From Isoetes taiwanensis (taxonomy: Eukaryota; Streptophyta; Lycopodiopsida; Isoetales; Isoetaceae): a stretch of DNA of 64,000 bases. The DNA lies in assembly GCA_021234155.1 (NCBI GenBank), contig JAJEKV010000845.1, positions 1-64,000 of the forward strand. The letters are read 5' to 3'. Below, piece by piece: positions 53,217 through 64,000 of this stretch. The notes below the pieces were generated by a model. It worked only from the letters and a program-made list of their open reading frames with translations, was not told where the DNA came from and searched no databases. The translations under genes and the position numbers were made by a program. Each line of letters starts with the position of its first letter. The stretch's first letter is position 1.

Positions 53217-55365
53217 GTCTTTGTCCATTTCGAGCTACTTTTGGTGCGCGTTCTTATAAGTTAAGATGGCTAAGAACCTCAAGGTTGAACATTTAATCTA
53301 CATAAACTTTAAAGCGTAGATTAAATGTCGCACTTTAACTAATATTGAAAGTGCTCTGCTTTGATCCCATGAAGGCAGGCCGCTTTGAAACAGATTTTTG
53401 CATTTTGAACACCCGCAAGTGATTTTAGTGAAGTTTGTGTATTTGTATATATAAGGATGCAAGCAGATGTCATCTAGTTTTGTATGTTCAAAAATCTCAA
53501 ACCGCTATATTTCTAAGATCACTGTGTCTCTATACTTTCTTTATTAGGGTATTGCAGATCATATGCTGCTTATGGTAGACATCGTACTATAAAGATGTTG
53601 GTTTGGGATGATTGAGTATGACTATGTTGGTCCGCTTCCACGATTTAAGTTACTTAGTATCGACACTGTTGCATTTAGGTCCATAGATGCTTGCATAATT
53701 AATAAGGTCATGTTTCCAAGTTCATAGAACACATGTGAGAACGCATACATGTATGATAAGGTAAGATACAACCGCTTGCACATTTATTTATGACATCCGC
53801 AAGAATTACAAAAGAAAAGCGACTCATCTACAAAGAGCTTTGGAAGAGCAAAATAGCTGCCATAACATTTACTTGAGAGGTGAGTGCAAGGGCTTTGTTT
53901 GCACAAGACTTATATGTTGTTGAAGCAATTGTAGAAAGTAGTGAGTTAAAAGTATAACATGTTCTAAGGGTTCAGACTTGCTCCAAAAATAAGATGATGC
54001 TAAGGATCATATTTATTTACGATTTGTACAACACATGTTCTGCTGTTGAATTGGGTAAGAATAGTCGTGGTCAATTTGATTGGGAAGTCGTAGCATCGAT
54101 TCTAAGTGTAGAGGACGACATTCGGTATTCTATTATGTTACGTTGAATGTTTTAAGGTAAAATATTGAATGAACAATTGCTATGGCCCGGTAGAAGTTAG
54201 AGACGGATCCCCGCAATGACCTATGAGGATATTACATCAAACAAATTTGTTTAGTTGATTGGCATAATCAAAATGATTATCGACAACGGCGGCATTGCCT
54301 ATGAGGCCAATCGGACCGATCAAGAGGAGCGACCAAAATCTAGGAGTTTCTCTTTTGCGAAATCAATTGCTCATTTGAGGTTGTGGTCCGTTAAGAATTT
54401 TTGTTGACATATTTTTAATGGCCTTATTAAGGTGCACACGAGAACTTAATGTGGTGCCCCAAAAAATTGGACCATGTATTAATTGCAAGGCTTAAATATG
54501 CACATGAGAATAAGAAAACAGTTTTAAGATCGAGCTCTCGGACCACATTCATAGGGCATCTGGAGCCACAATCTCCCACTAAAGATTCTACATTTGACGC
54601 AAGAGGCACAAGAGTTCTAAATGTACAACTTCACTTGGAACTTTCCAATTTTACTTAATGTTCTTGATGAGACCCTTCATATGTGGCATAGGAAAAACGT
54701 TTACCTAACCCCACCTTAGAAATGTGCCCAAGTGAGATTACCGACCTAACCCCACGTTAGGAATGTGCCCAAGTGACTTTACAGGTTCGGCATGCCTCAT
54801 TGTGAAGCGTTTATATGAGAATAAAATAACATTATGACGTAGTGGATAAGTGGACAAGACTATAAGCGGCAACATTTAAACCTAGTATTAATTAATCCTT
54901 TGCAAAATGTTAAATGTGTGTCTTGGAAGCTTTCCTCACTTAGAGGCTCAACGTCCTAGCTTTATTTGAGATCCTCACAAAATGAAGAAAAACCCTCAAT
55001 TTAGGATCTTAAATTGCATTGACAAACCTTATTGCATCATTGCCTTGGGACAATGTACAACATGTTCTTCTACTTACATTGGAAATCATATGCTATACCG
55101 TTATTTGCAAATTGAGTGCCTACTTTCATAGAAGACATAACATTCTAAACTACCACTTGTGAAAAATATTATTCTACAAATGGCTTCTTAGCTTTGACTT
55201 GATTTTCATTTATTCTAGACTTTGATTCAAAGCTTTGTGTGTGCCTTTTGTTCTCTAGTGTCCTCCATGCCATTTGTTCTCTAGTGTTCTAAAATTTGCT
55301 TCAGAGCTTTCGTTCTCTAGTGTCCTTGCCTTACGGAATGCAACTTGACTTGATGGAAGGAAGGA
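53217..55365. other. Old repetitive or intergenic DNA, no supported gene
   Basis: No domain was recognised in any frame, including 54,449-54,658 (+). A phrase of about 30 bases (taaccccac..tta...gaaatgtgcccaagtga) is repeated at 54,706 and 54,749. Confidence 0.4.
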
Positions 55366-57080
55366 AGGTACTTTTATCGTCCACGGAGACCAATCGGTCT
55401 ATGGGACCCAATACAAAACGCAAAGAAGCGGATTATCGCCCGGATTAAAACCCCGCCAGAAGGGTTTTCGAGGAAAAAGCGTAGGCGTTAATCACCGGCC
55501 GTGACAACTAATGGCACATATACAATGCGAGAAATACCCAAATATATATGATCATGCACCTTTTGGTAGTGCCCAATCAACGGCGAAAGCGAGGCGGGGG
55601 CAAAAGGTGACCTCCGGAGTCCGGCACCTCCCACGAATGTACGACCCGGTGGCACGCGTGACCGGCGGTGTGTTCATCAGCAAATGTAAGGGGCAAGTCC
55701 GGCCATTACTAAGGGCGTCGATTCGGCCCGGATATTGACCGAATGACCGGGCAACTTCTCGAAAGTGAGAGACTCATCCTCAATGGCACCCGTTTGACAA
55801 GACCGACAGCCACGTCACGGCGGGCTCCCCAATCCACGCACCGTCCGATCGCGAAGATGGTGGGCACTCGTGCGAATGGAGGCAATGAGTCTGGCGGCGC
55901 CAAAGGTACCGGGAACGCGTAGAGCCGTGGACCCCGGGCTAACACGGGGTTGATGTGCTCCTTTGTAATGGCCGCTTTGACCTGTTCTAGAGTGCGTCAG
56001 GGTCCCAGAGCTTGCCAAGGAAACAAGCGCCTAGGCATCTTCAAGAAGCCGTCACGATCGGGCTGCCAGGGTTCAATTGCGACGACCGGTGTTTTTCCGT
56101 ATCGCTCTATATGGCTTAACCAGCGTGTCTCTTACCCCTCCAACAGGCCTAAGCCGAGGACCCATTGCCACGATTAGTAAGCCCGGCGGAGCCGAGCATC
56201 ACCTATAGTAACTACTTTCGAAAAGGAGCGATGTGTTCTATCGGCTGTCGCTGAGGCGGCAAAGAATCCAGTTTCTCGCGGCGAGACCGCGGGGGACTGA
56301 AGGTTTAACCCCTGGGGTGCCCGTGCAAAATGCCTTTTGACCTCCAAGTCATTCCGTGTTTAGCCAAAGAGACAACTGGGCCCCAAACCTCGACCCGTCT
56401 GAAGGGCCGGACAAAGCCCGACGGTGCGGCCCGATGGCCCCAATCATAGAGCTCGCACGGTGGCGTTGTTTACGCATGGCATAAAGCTTTCCCGCCTTTG
56501 TCACCATAGCGGATAGATTAGCGCCCTCAGATGAGGAGGGGAACTCCACCCCTAGGTACTTGTAGGTGGGCATGGCGTCCACGGGTTGCCCCCGATATGT
56601 GAGGCGAGGAGGCATGGGGTGGCGTGAAGAGGATATGAAACCACCACGGTCTTGGCGGATTTCGCGGCGCGTAATCAGCGGCGACAAAATGTGTCTAGGG
56701 CATCAAGTGAGATCATAGAGCGGGGTGTGGGCAAGCGGGCCAACATCGTCCCATATAGATGGTGGCGGATGACCGGTGCAAAAGCTGTATGCCATCCCCA
56801 TGCTCGGTAGAAGCCGGGGCTCTAAGCGATCAATGTAGAGGCCAAAAAGTGTTGGCGAGGGGGCAACCTGTGGGACCCGATACCTACTTGGTGAATGCTC
56901 GCCCGTCGCCGGCATCTGCCAAAACAACTCTCATACAACCCAGTATATGGCATTACGCATTGTGAAGCGGGGCTTTGATTGGCCTAGATCTAGCCGCCTT
57001 TTCCCAGGGAACCGTATCAAAAAAGCCAGCGAAGTCCACAAAGCGACAATATTACTCAAATAAGGCCTCGTGAAGGTTCA
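55366..57080 (-). mobile_element. LINE, 5'-truncated, (TTCC)n tail
   Basis: The 3' end faces left: (ggaa)n tract at 55,357-55,368, then tatcgtccacggagaccaat and the gattaaaaccccgccagaag...ggttttcgaggaaaaa stem-loop block. Minus frames 56,927-56,703 (APSPTLFGLYIDRLEPRLLP, RT motif B region) and 56,687-56,349 (MPTYKYLGVEFPSSSEG) place it in the same family as 24.3-27.8 kb. About 1.7 kb, CpG-rich, with several frame breaks. Confidence 0.8.
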
Positions 57081-57099
57081 TGCGGCAAAATTAGTATGG

Positions 57100-57450
57100 A
57101 GATTATAGTAGTCTATCACGAACTAAATTTGGTAAAAGTATCGGTAAACAATGCATAGAAAACTTGGCTAACTTCTAATTAAGTTAAGCGTATTTCTGTG
57201 AGGCCGTTGTCGTATTTTTAATTAAGTTAAGCATATTTTCTGTGGGGCCGTTATTTAATAAGTTTTTGGTGTAAATCGTGACATTGGGTTCGGTATTATG
57301 TATCTGAGAGGGGTACTTAAATTACGAGAATAAGATATGTAGAAAACCATTAGGGGGTATACTTCATACGTCCGTGCAAGGTCGTATGGGAGGGGGTTTT
57401 CCTTGTGAAAAAACGTATACCTGGGGTTTTTTGGTTACCCCTTGAATGCA
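57100..57450. repeat. Short tandem duplication (43 bp) in intergenic DNA
   Basis: taattaagttaagc(g/a)tattt(t)ctgtg(a/g)ggccgtt occurs at 57,176 and 57,219. The rest holds nothing recognised. Confidence 0.5.
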
Positions 57451-57469
57451 CATGGCATACACCCCCTTA

Positions 57470-58640
57470 GTAAAGGTACTAAGAGCATTACAAAGATTTG
57501 TGATGGGCCATCAGATAGATTTTCTTTTATTTGATGCTTCTCTAATGCTTGTTTCAACTGATTCCCATCATCAAATAAACGTAAAGATACGTTCTCCAAT
57601 CCACGAACCTTCTAGTGACTCATTAAGCATACTTCCATCACTGCTATTGTGCCACTGGGGCTGTCTTGCCCGACAGCTAGACAACTTCAAAAGATAAGAC
57701 TTGCAATTTTCTAACCACGAGTAAAGGTGAATATTTTATAGCCCATTTCTTCGCTTCTCTAACCACTGGTTCCTGTCTGATAAGAGCTTGACCAAAGCAA
57801 CTGCTATGTCCTTCAGGTCATATGGGTCTATTAGTAATGCATTCTTCAATATCTACAACAAATAGAAAATAGGGTAAGCTTCACCATATCTACCTCAATC
57901 AATGTTAACCCAAAAGGCTCCACCAATGTTGGATAAGTAAAAATGCCAAAACACGATGTGTTAGTAAACAAGGTGACAGGAATCCATTAAAGATGGCTAC
58001 CTTTGTTCTCGCTGCAAGACGATAAATATCAGGAACATCAGACTGCCTGTGGTATTTTTTGATATGCAAATCGACCATAAAGGTCATACTTATCAATAAG
58101 TTTCAATATTTTTGTAAGAACACCTGCACCACCAGCAGCCATGACATGTATATTGTCCCGATTACCCATTATTGAAGTCTGAAAAGTCAAAGACAAACAA
58201 ACAAATTTCAACTCACCAAATTTGCCAAGTCCCTCAATGCTCTGCACTCCCAAAAGCTTGCATTATAGTTGCAAGGTCTTCCTTTGGATGGCCAGGCTAC
58301 CACCATAAGAGGCATGTAACGATCATGAGAACTAAGCCCATTCCTCGCCCTTGCTCTCAGTGTTGGGTACAATTTCAAGTTAAAACCATCATATAGACCC
58401 CATTGTTCCTCAATTTCTTGTCTTGTGACTAGTGATAACTATTCCGGATAAATCACTTGACAGTCTTTCTAGTTCAATGCGCCTCAAATTCTATTAGATA
58501 GCACTAATATCATCCTTTGATTGCCAGCCTTGTTTCTGAAGCTGTTCAAGCTTGTTACATCCCAAGGAATGCCCTATCAAAGGCATTGGAACATTTTTTG
58601 AACTGGGTAACAGTGCAATTGCAAGAAACACGCTATAGAA
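57470..58640 (-). pseudogene. Sucrose-phosphate synthase (SPS) gene fragment, degenerate
   Basis: Reading down the minus strand: LLPSSKNVPMPLIGHSLGCN, KLEQLQKQGWQSKDDI, a LRRIELERLSSD block, QEIEEQWGLYDGF-like remnants (out of frame), then TSIMGNRDNIHVM...VLTKILKLIDKYDLYGRFAY (58,165-58,060), QSDVPDIYRLAARTK, and after an intron-like insert LVEPFGLTLIE. It continues with ALLIDPYDLKDIAVAL.KLLSDR and QPQWHN. These are diagnostic blocks of the SPS glycosyltransferase domain (UDP-glucose plus fructose 6-phosphate to sucrose 6-phosphate, cytosolic). Frameshifts, a missing HGLP..ATKNGGP block, retained intron-like stretches (so not a processed copy) and lack of the N- and C-terminal regions show it is a non-functional duplicate. 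Confidence 0.85.
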
Positions 58641-58740
58641 CTCCAGCCAGAACCCTAGTTGCCTAGAGGAGGCCTCTCCGGTTAGCCGATTTCGAGAGCG
58701 GCTGCCCAGCAACGGAAATGACAGACAATTTATAGCCAAT

Positions 58741-58815
58741 AATGGGTTTGGAGTAGTTATTGGCATATTCCAGGCATATACTGATATATACTTGGAATAT
58801 GCCACAAACCCAATA
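58741..58815. repeat. Small foldback at the edge of the SPS relic
   Basis: ggcatattcca (58,762-58,772) and tggaatatgcc (58,793-58,803) are exact inverted repeats with a 20-base loop. Outer gggtttg/caaaccc (about 58,744 and 58,805) extends the symmetry. Probably a small MITE or insertion scar. Confidence 0.6.
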
Positions 58816-58819
58816 AACG

Positions 58820-59597
58820 AGGGTTTGCCCCCTTAGGGGCAACCCAAAAAACCACTTTAACCTTCAAAAAGAGAACATAGTTCAATAAATGGTGTAATGA
58901 GTAAGTTTTATATAAAGATTAAGCATTTATGCAATCTTATGATCTAAAGGACCTCAGTGGCATAATGTCGAACAAGAAAATTGCACCTTATAAAGTTTTT
59001 AATTTTACCATTAATCCAAGAATCTATGCATACCCAAGTGAGCATCTAAGGTTTTACATGCTAAACAACTAAGGTTGTTCTCTCTCTGGCAGGAAAGCTT
59101 GGCCCATGTGTCGATAAAATGTCTATATACTATGTTGGGACTTTTTTACATGTCGCGACACAGGTGCTAGTTTAGTGTTGATTGCCCTTCAAGCTACCCT
59201 TCATGCCCTTTCCTTGCCCTTCATGGCCCTTCAAAAAATATTGGGATATTCTTTAGTTAGGTATAACATAATGAGCAGATTGGCAATGTGAAGCCCTGAT
59301 CACACATGTTACCTATGAAGATGCTGATTTAGTGCTTGAATTTCGTTATTTTGTACACCACTAGCAAAAAAACACCCATTATGCAGTTGCAAAATGACCT
59401 TATGGAGCATGTGAATAAGGGAGTTTTCCCTTCTAAGATGCAAAATGGTCTTATGGAACATGTGCTTAAGGGAGTTTTCCCTTCTATTATCCATATTGAC
59501 CTTAGCAATATTTTTCAACAAGTTTGGGCCATAGAATTGCATATCTCGCATAGGATGCAAAATAGTATCAAAATTAAGTTCATTTGATGCAACAAAA
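58820..59597. other. Intergenic DNA with a local duplication
   Basis: At 59,397-59,423 and 59,449-59,489 a unit gcaaaatg(a/g)(c/t)cttatgga.catgtg...aagggagttttcccttct is repeated with about 52-bp spacing. Nothing else was recognised. Confidence 0.45.
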
Positions 59598-60006
59598 TAA
59601 TGATTGCTCTACATATTTCAAAATGTCACCAAGACTCAATCTTGGCCCTCAGTTTCTTTGGGCTTTTCCTTAGCTATTTCAAGCTTCAATTTACTAGTTA
59701 TGGTGCCCGGCATTGCCGGGCTTTAGGTCCATATGAATTGGAAATGGGGCTTTGGGCAATTTTTGCTAAAATACATAGTGGAAGAGGAGTAAATAGTTTG
59801 ATATATATTGCATTAATGTTTGTGGGCTTGCAAATGTTCTAAAAATATATACCACTCCATTTATATTTGGATGGATATTCTATTAATCACCCCTGGAATA
59901 AATAGCATGTGGTTTTCGATGGGGGGAGTTTACACATATGTATTGTTTGTTTATTACCTATTGGTCTCCGTGGACGTTAAAAAAATTATTCTATTCTATT
60001 CTATTC
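59598..60006 (+). mobile_element. Dispersed repeat followed by LINE 3' end, (TTCTA)n tail
   Basis: 59,598-59,695 matches 35,688-35,785. From about 59,700 (ggtgcccggcattgccgggc) the sequence leads to tattggtctccgtggacgtt, then aaaaaaa and four units of attct ending at 60,006. This is the family 3' end in plus orientation. Little LINE body remains. Confidence 0.65.
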
Positions 60007-60475
60007 CTTGTGTTGTTTATCATTCTCGAGTTTCTATCTAGTGCTAATAATTGTAGTCATATAAAAGATTCAAAAATTGCGCAATCGCATGACAAACAGT
60101 TGAAGCAATAATTCACCGTTCCACAACATCAAGTAGATGCTAGGCAATATGCTAAGATACTTATTACACACTGGGATATGTGATTCTTCACTCTGTGATT
60201 CTTCAAGTAAATGTTTACATCACATAAAACAGTTAGATGCAATAGCCTGCCATTCCACAACACCAAGTAGAAGCTGGCATCAAGTAGATGTTGGGCGATA
60301 TCAGCTGCAATACATGTTGGCCAATCTTTAGTTAAAAGAGATGCTTATAAATAACGAACAAAAATGCAAGTGAACATGCCTGTTAGATTTTTGAAGATCA
60401 AGAGATTAGATTTTTAAATATCAGGAGGATAACAAATAAAAATGCAGGTGAATATACTTATTAGACTTTTAAAGA

Positions 60476-60735
60476 TCAGGAGGATGCTTGGCCAATGGGA
60501 TGCTCGGTTGAAATCAACACAACAAAACCTATATGAATAAGAATGACCGATTCAAGCAGCATGGTAGAAGCATTACCTATAAGGATAAGTAATGCAAACA
60601 TCTTGCTTTGTGTGTAAGAATGTTGGAACACTTGTTTGCAAGTCAAAATGTTTGGCCAGAATCCATATGATCTTCTACCGGGCATCCTCATCATTGACAT
60701 CTTTTTCAGAGCCTATGTAGAGAAGTTAGGATAGT
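60476..60735 (-). other. Exon-like segment, first copy of a duplicated pair
   Basis: A splice acceptor (ctctacatag, near 60,715) and donor (gtaatgc, near 60,582) bound a block containing SEKDVNDEDAR in one frame and MMRMPGRRSYGFWPNILTCK in another. It is related to 61,490-61,645 (shared gagg..cccggtagaagat, acttgcaa, gatgtttgcatt). The true frame and product are not known. Confidence 0.3.
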
Positions 60736-61202
60736 GCAGTGTTGCAAATAAGTCAAGCAACAATGAAATACGTTGAGGAAAATGAATTTCATGTGAGAAA
60801 TAACATTACATATAGTTGGCTAGAAACTTGGGACTTCTGCATCAACAAAGCAAATCAAAGATGTTATAAAATATGTACCACATGAGAAATGAAAGAAGCT
60901 AGTTCAGTAACTGATGTCATAGCAAAGCTCAAGTCTAGCAATAAAATGATCCCTTAGTTGCCCAAAGATAGAAGCCAATAATTTGAAATATCTAAAACAG
61001 AAGTTCAATCTAGAGTGTCAAACCGAAATATCGTCTGAGATCCTGGTATACCTAATTATTAGAATTTTTAAACTCAAATAATAATAAAGTGAGAAGTAGT
61101 TAAAGGTTGAACGGATACCAACACTTTTGAGTGCCAAAATACATAGCTTTCAAATCTGAAGATCACAGGAAATGTCAGATATATGGCAGCCAAATTCTAA
61201 AG

Positions 61203-61430
61203 CTAAAATGCTGCTTGGAGAGATTCACAAAGAATCCTTAACTCTGCATCTATAGTGTTCAAACCTAGACAACAAAATGGAAATGTTAGAAAAAATAAAA
61301 CATGCCGAGGAAAATCTGCATCTACTGTGTTCAAACCTAGATAACAAAATGGAAATGCTGGAGGAAAATCCGCATCTATTGTGGTCAAACCTAGATAACA
61401 AAATGGAAATGCTAAGGAAATAAAGCATGC
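61203..61430. repeat. Three-unit tandem repeat, about 50-70 bp
   Basis: Units of the form gcatctaytgtgttcaaacctagataacaaaatggaaatgct occur at about 61,246, 61,318 and 61,371. The first two units also carry aaaaataaaacatgccgag. This explains the minus frames of 75-76 codons here, which are not genes. Confidence 0.8.
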
Positions 61431-61489
61431 CAAGGAAAATAAAGTCCATCAAAAAGCGCCTCCAGATAGCAGGTTGATGGTGCGATTAT

Positions 61490-61645
61490 TACCTATGAGC
61501 CAAAGCAATGCAAACATCTCTTTGTATACTTTCCAAATGTTGAAATGCTTCCTTGCAAGTGATGGATCTGTGTAATCTTCTACCGGATACTCTCCTAGAC
61601 GGGCATCTTTTCAAGGGTCTGCAGAGGAACTGGGATAGTGCAGCC
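61490..61645 (-). other. Exon-like segment, second copy of a duplicated pair
   Basis: Bounded by acceptor ctctgcag (about 61,620) and donor gtaata (about 61,489). One frame gives GEYPVEDYTDPSLARKHFNI plus WKVYKEMFALLWLIG. Similar to 60,580-60,720. The family is not recognised. A real minus-strand gene may lie in 60.5-62.5 kb, but the frames of the two copies do not agree. Confidence 0.35.
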
Positions 61646-62212
61646 TATGCAAATAATTCAAGCAACTATGCAACACATCAAAGGAGCTGGATTTCATTTG
61701 AGAAATGAACGTATTTGAGCTTCTGCTAATCGAATAGATGACCAGCATAAGTTAATGAGTCTCAGATCTGCGTACGAACCAAATTTAGAAAAAGCCATCT
61801 ACTCTGAAACTAAGATGCATTACATGTTGGCATGAGATGATTCATATCATACCAAGGAATGAAGGCCATTATCATATATTCAGAAAAAAGACAGAAGTTT
61901 GCTTCTTAAAACAAATGCACATGCAAATAAGGTGGGTACATCATCTTCAAATGTAGTCAAAGAGGTTCCTGTAACCTGTAAGCTATAAAATATTATTCTG
62001 TAAGCTATAAAATATTATTCACTGCCTATCAAATTTGAAGCATCAAAGACAGGTGGACAGGCAACCATAGTGACCACAACATGTCAGGTTCAACACTGGA
62101 AAGAGCCATTTTGGCCTGGGCAGTTAATCTAATCCATGCTCATGGAGAATGGAAGAGATATTGATCATAGACAACCTCTTGGAATGCATAACTGAGCCAA
62201 TAGAATAGATAC

Positions 62213-62366
62213 CTTAATTATTTGCATTGGTTTTTGTTTGTCCATATGTAAGTTCATCCTGCATGCAATTTGCTGCCTCCACCATAGGCAACCTTTTGGA
62301 GATGGACTCATGTGTATGAACCTTTCTGCAACAGTTTTGAGAAGTCTTGAGTGGTTGGTACCTACA
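62213..62366 (-). other. Exon-like segment
   Basis: An acceptor (tttatgtag, about 62,367) and donor (gtatct, about 62,212) bound a stop-free frame TNHSRLLKTVAERFIHMSPS followed by PKGCLWWRQQIACRMNLH. Family unknown. It is possibly the same minus-strand gene as the two segments to its left. Confidence 0.3.
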
Positions 62367-62539
62367 TAAAGACACATTAGTTGGTAATAGAGAAAATTCA
62401 AAAAAGTGGTATTTAACATGCCAACTTTGCAACAACACACAAAAGCTTCAAGAGCACAGATATAAGACATGTTTGAAATGAATAGATGCATATACTTATG
62501 AAGGCCCCAATATAGAAGCTGCAGCCCCAAATTGCTCAT

Positions 62540-64000
62540 AGGTTCGCAAATTAGTGGCCCAGAAAAAATTCAACCATAAGGCAGAAACATTGCTTCTATT
62601 TTTGCAAGAACATGCAATGCAATTGGAATATGGAAAGCTTTGCAGGGCAAAAGATCCATAAGATTTATTAGATTCCTTCTTCCAACATCATTCAATGTGC
62701 AGAAAAAAGAGCAAGTCCTAGTATAGAAATCCAGGAATCTAATCATAGCCATCTCCAGTGATGTCATCAATCCCCCTGGAATCCCTCTGCAGGCATAGCA
62801 GAGGATTCTACCAACCTATACCATGATTTTGCTTTCTACAAACATGTTTAGAAAATAAAAAAGCTCTACTACTTAAGATAATAACCAAAATCATAATGTC
62901 CAAGACACAAATCAATCTGCAAACATAGTCTCAGCATGAACATTGGTAGCCGACAAAATTCTTACTGTTTTCAATACACTTTATTTGATCGTATATGTTC
63001 CAGAAACGTCTGTATATGCAAGAGATGTTCATGGTGGATTGCGTTCAAAAATATGCCACTCTACTTTGGTAAACTGCTATAATCTTTTAGTATCTGGATC
63101 GTGGGTCCATAACCAGATATCTGCATATTAGATGGATTTGAGATGGCAAAATAAGAAGCGGCGGATGGGCAAGACTGTGTCATTCCCTGCTCTTGAAACT
63201 CTTGAAAAATGAAGGACATAAGACTTCTGCAGAGGCTGGCAAGCTTAAGCAATCATGTACGAACAAAGAAGAAATAATCAGGCAAAAAATGGCAAACAAA
63301 GAAACCGCCAGAGCGTACAGTCTACTCCTGTGAAAACCCCGTTGTTGCCAAGATTGGAAATGAACAATAAAGTTGAGCCCAAATTTGCAAAATTGAATTC
63401 AGAATCCAGTGGATAGGATGCGCTCAAAGATCTATTACACATGTGAGCTACAAATTCAGCTCAAATATCATTGGGATAGCATCTCTTATAAGCACCTTCA
63501 CAGATTAAGCAGCATGTCAGTTCTTGTTTCCTAACATAAAGATGTATTCTATCACAACAGAAAGCGCAAGTTCTCAAGAACCCCACTGTAAGCAATGGAA
63601 TCATCAGCTGAAGCACCCATAGTACATAAAACAAATAACGGTCGGAATATAAAAGCATAATGGTAGTTAAAGAAATAAACATCCTATAGGATGCTTTAAA
63701 AGATTGAACATGCCTGCACAATGTCTCTGGTCCGAAATGAGATGAATCTCAAGTTATGAGAAATCGCAGCTCGCTACAATAATAAAATTCAATCGGAAAC
63801 AGAGATAGTAAGAAGATAAACTATTATTCTTTCTACACGCGTCTCATGAATTATCAAACATATCCGCATGAAAACCCAAAACCACAAATCTTATCAATTA
63901 GGTATTTCCCGATTTTTAGTATATCAGAAACATTTTCCGGTAGCCAAAACCCTTCAAACCTTAGGATATTAACCTCAAAAAAAATTCTAAAAAGTTTTCC
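62540..64000. other. Intergenic or intronic DNA, nothing recognised
   Basis: AT-rich with only short frames. No domain, RNA gene or transposon end was seen. Confidence 0.4.

Noticed and set aside
62165-62539. 124-codon minus-strand frame as a gene
   Set aside because: Begins at a non-ATG codon and has no domain. Only the part with splice-like borders (62,213-62,366) was kept, as a weak exon-like segment.
1-64000. CRISPR arrays, operons, ribosome binding sites, prophage or plasmid features
   Set aside because: The window is eukaryotic (GT/AG introns, LINEs, copia, CACTA). The tandem repeats present are minisatellites without unique spacers.
1-64000. Organellar DNA insertions
   Set aside because: No stretch was recognised as plastid or mitochondrial coding or rRNA sequence.

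Overview
This is nuclear DNA from a land plant. It is AT-rich and gene-poor, the host genes have GT/AG introns, and most of the sequence is transposable elements of several classes at different stages of decay. The recognisable plant families (an RGLG ubiquitin ligase, a DUF7722 peptide, a carboxylesterase/GID1-like hydrolase, sucrose-phosphate synthase and a proline-rich wall protein) place it in the embryophytes. The element mix (LINEs with 4-5 bp microsatellite tails, an unusual YMDD reverse transcriptase, a DUF3504/Crypton-like recombinase and an orphan transposase-like gene) would suit a large-genome seedless plant such as a fern. The lineage is an inference and was not tested.

Host genes. 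One gene looks complete: RGLG (11 coding exons, + strand, 30,257-34,054, 400 aa, copine/vWA domain plus RING). A DUF7722 small ORF (58 aa) lies at 1,284-1,460 (-). Gene relics are a proline-rich protein at 37,814-38,600 (+) split by a 294-bp TIR element, a carboxylesterase/GID1-like pseudogene at 36,089-37,136 (-), and a sucrose-phosphate synthase pseudogene at 57,470-58,640 (-). Several orphan exon-like segments with good splice sites lie on the minus strand at 40.5, 48.9, 60.6, 61.5 and 62.2 kb.

Mobile elements from left to right: a LINE 3'-end relic (3.5 kb); a Ty1/copia fragment (6.7-7.6 kb); a CACTA terminus (8.3-8.63 kb) next to a G-poor minisatellite; a decayed DUF3504/Crypton-like tyrosine recombinase gene (9.4-12.3 kb, -); a long L1-type LINE (13.3-19.37 kb, +) with a second LINE nested inside it (16.04-17.15 kb, -); a decayed YMDD reverse-transcriptase element that looks Penelope-like (19.4-22.6 kb, -); a copia gag fragment (22.8-23.4 kb, -); a near-complete microsatellite-tailed LINE (24.3-27.83 kb, +); a second CACTA terminus (38.9-39.18 kb); a Ty1/copia element with nearly intact coding capacity (43.98-48.73 kb, -); and further copies of the tailed LINE (41.87-42.38, 55.37-57.08, 59.7-60.0 kb).

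The most unusual locus is at 41.45-53.2 kb on the plus strand. An acidic N-terminal ORF, a two-zinc-finger segment, and a long region with motifs such as GLHDQDFIHNGKKL and GSDACKNFF appear to be parts of one large transposase-like gene that I cannot assign to a named superfamily. It has been broken by a LINE and probably by the copia element, and it has several frameshifts.

There is no operon logic here. Genes interact mainly through insertion history: LINE into LINE, LINE and copia into the transposase-like gene, and a TIR element into the proline-rich gene. All calls come from reading the sequence, and no database search was possible.
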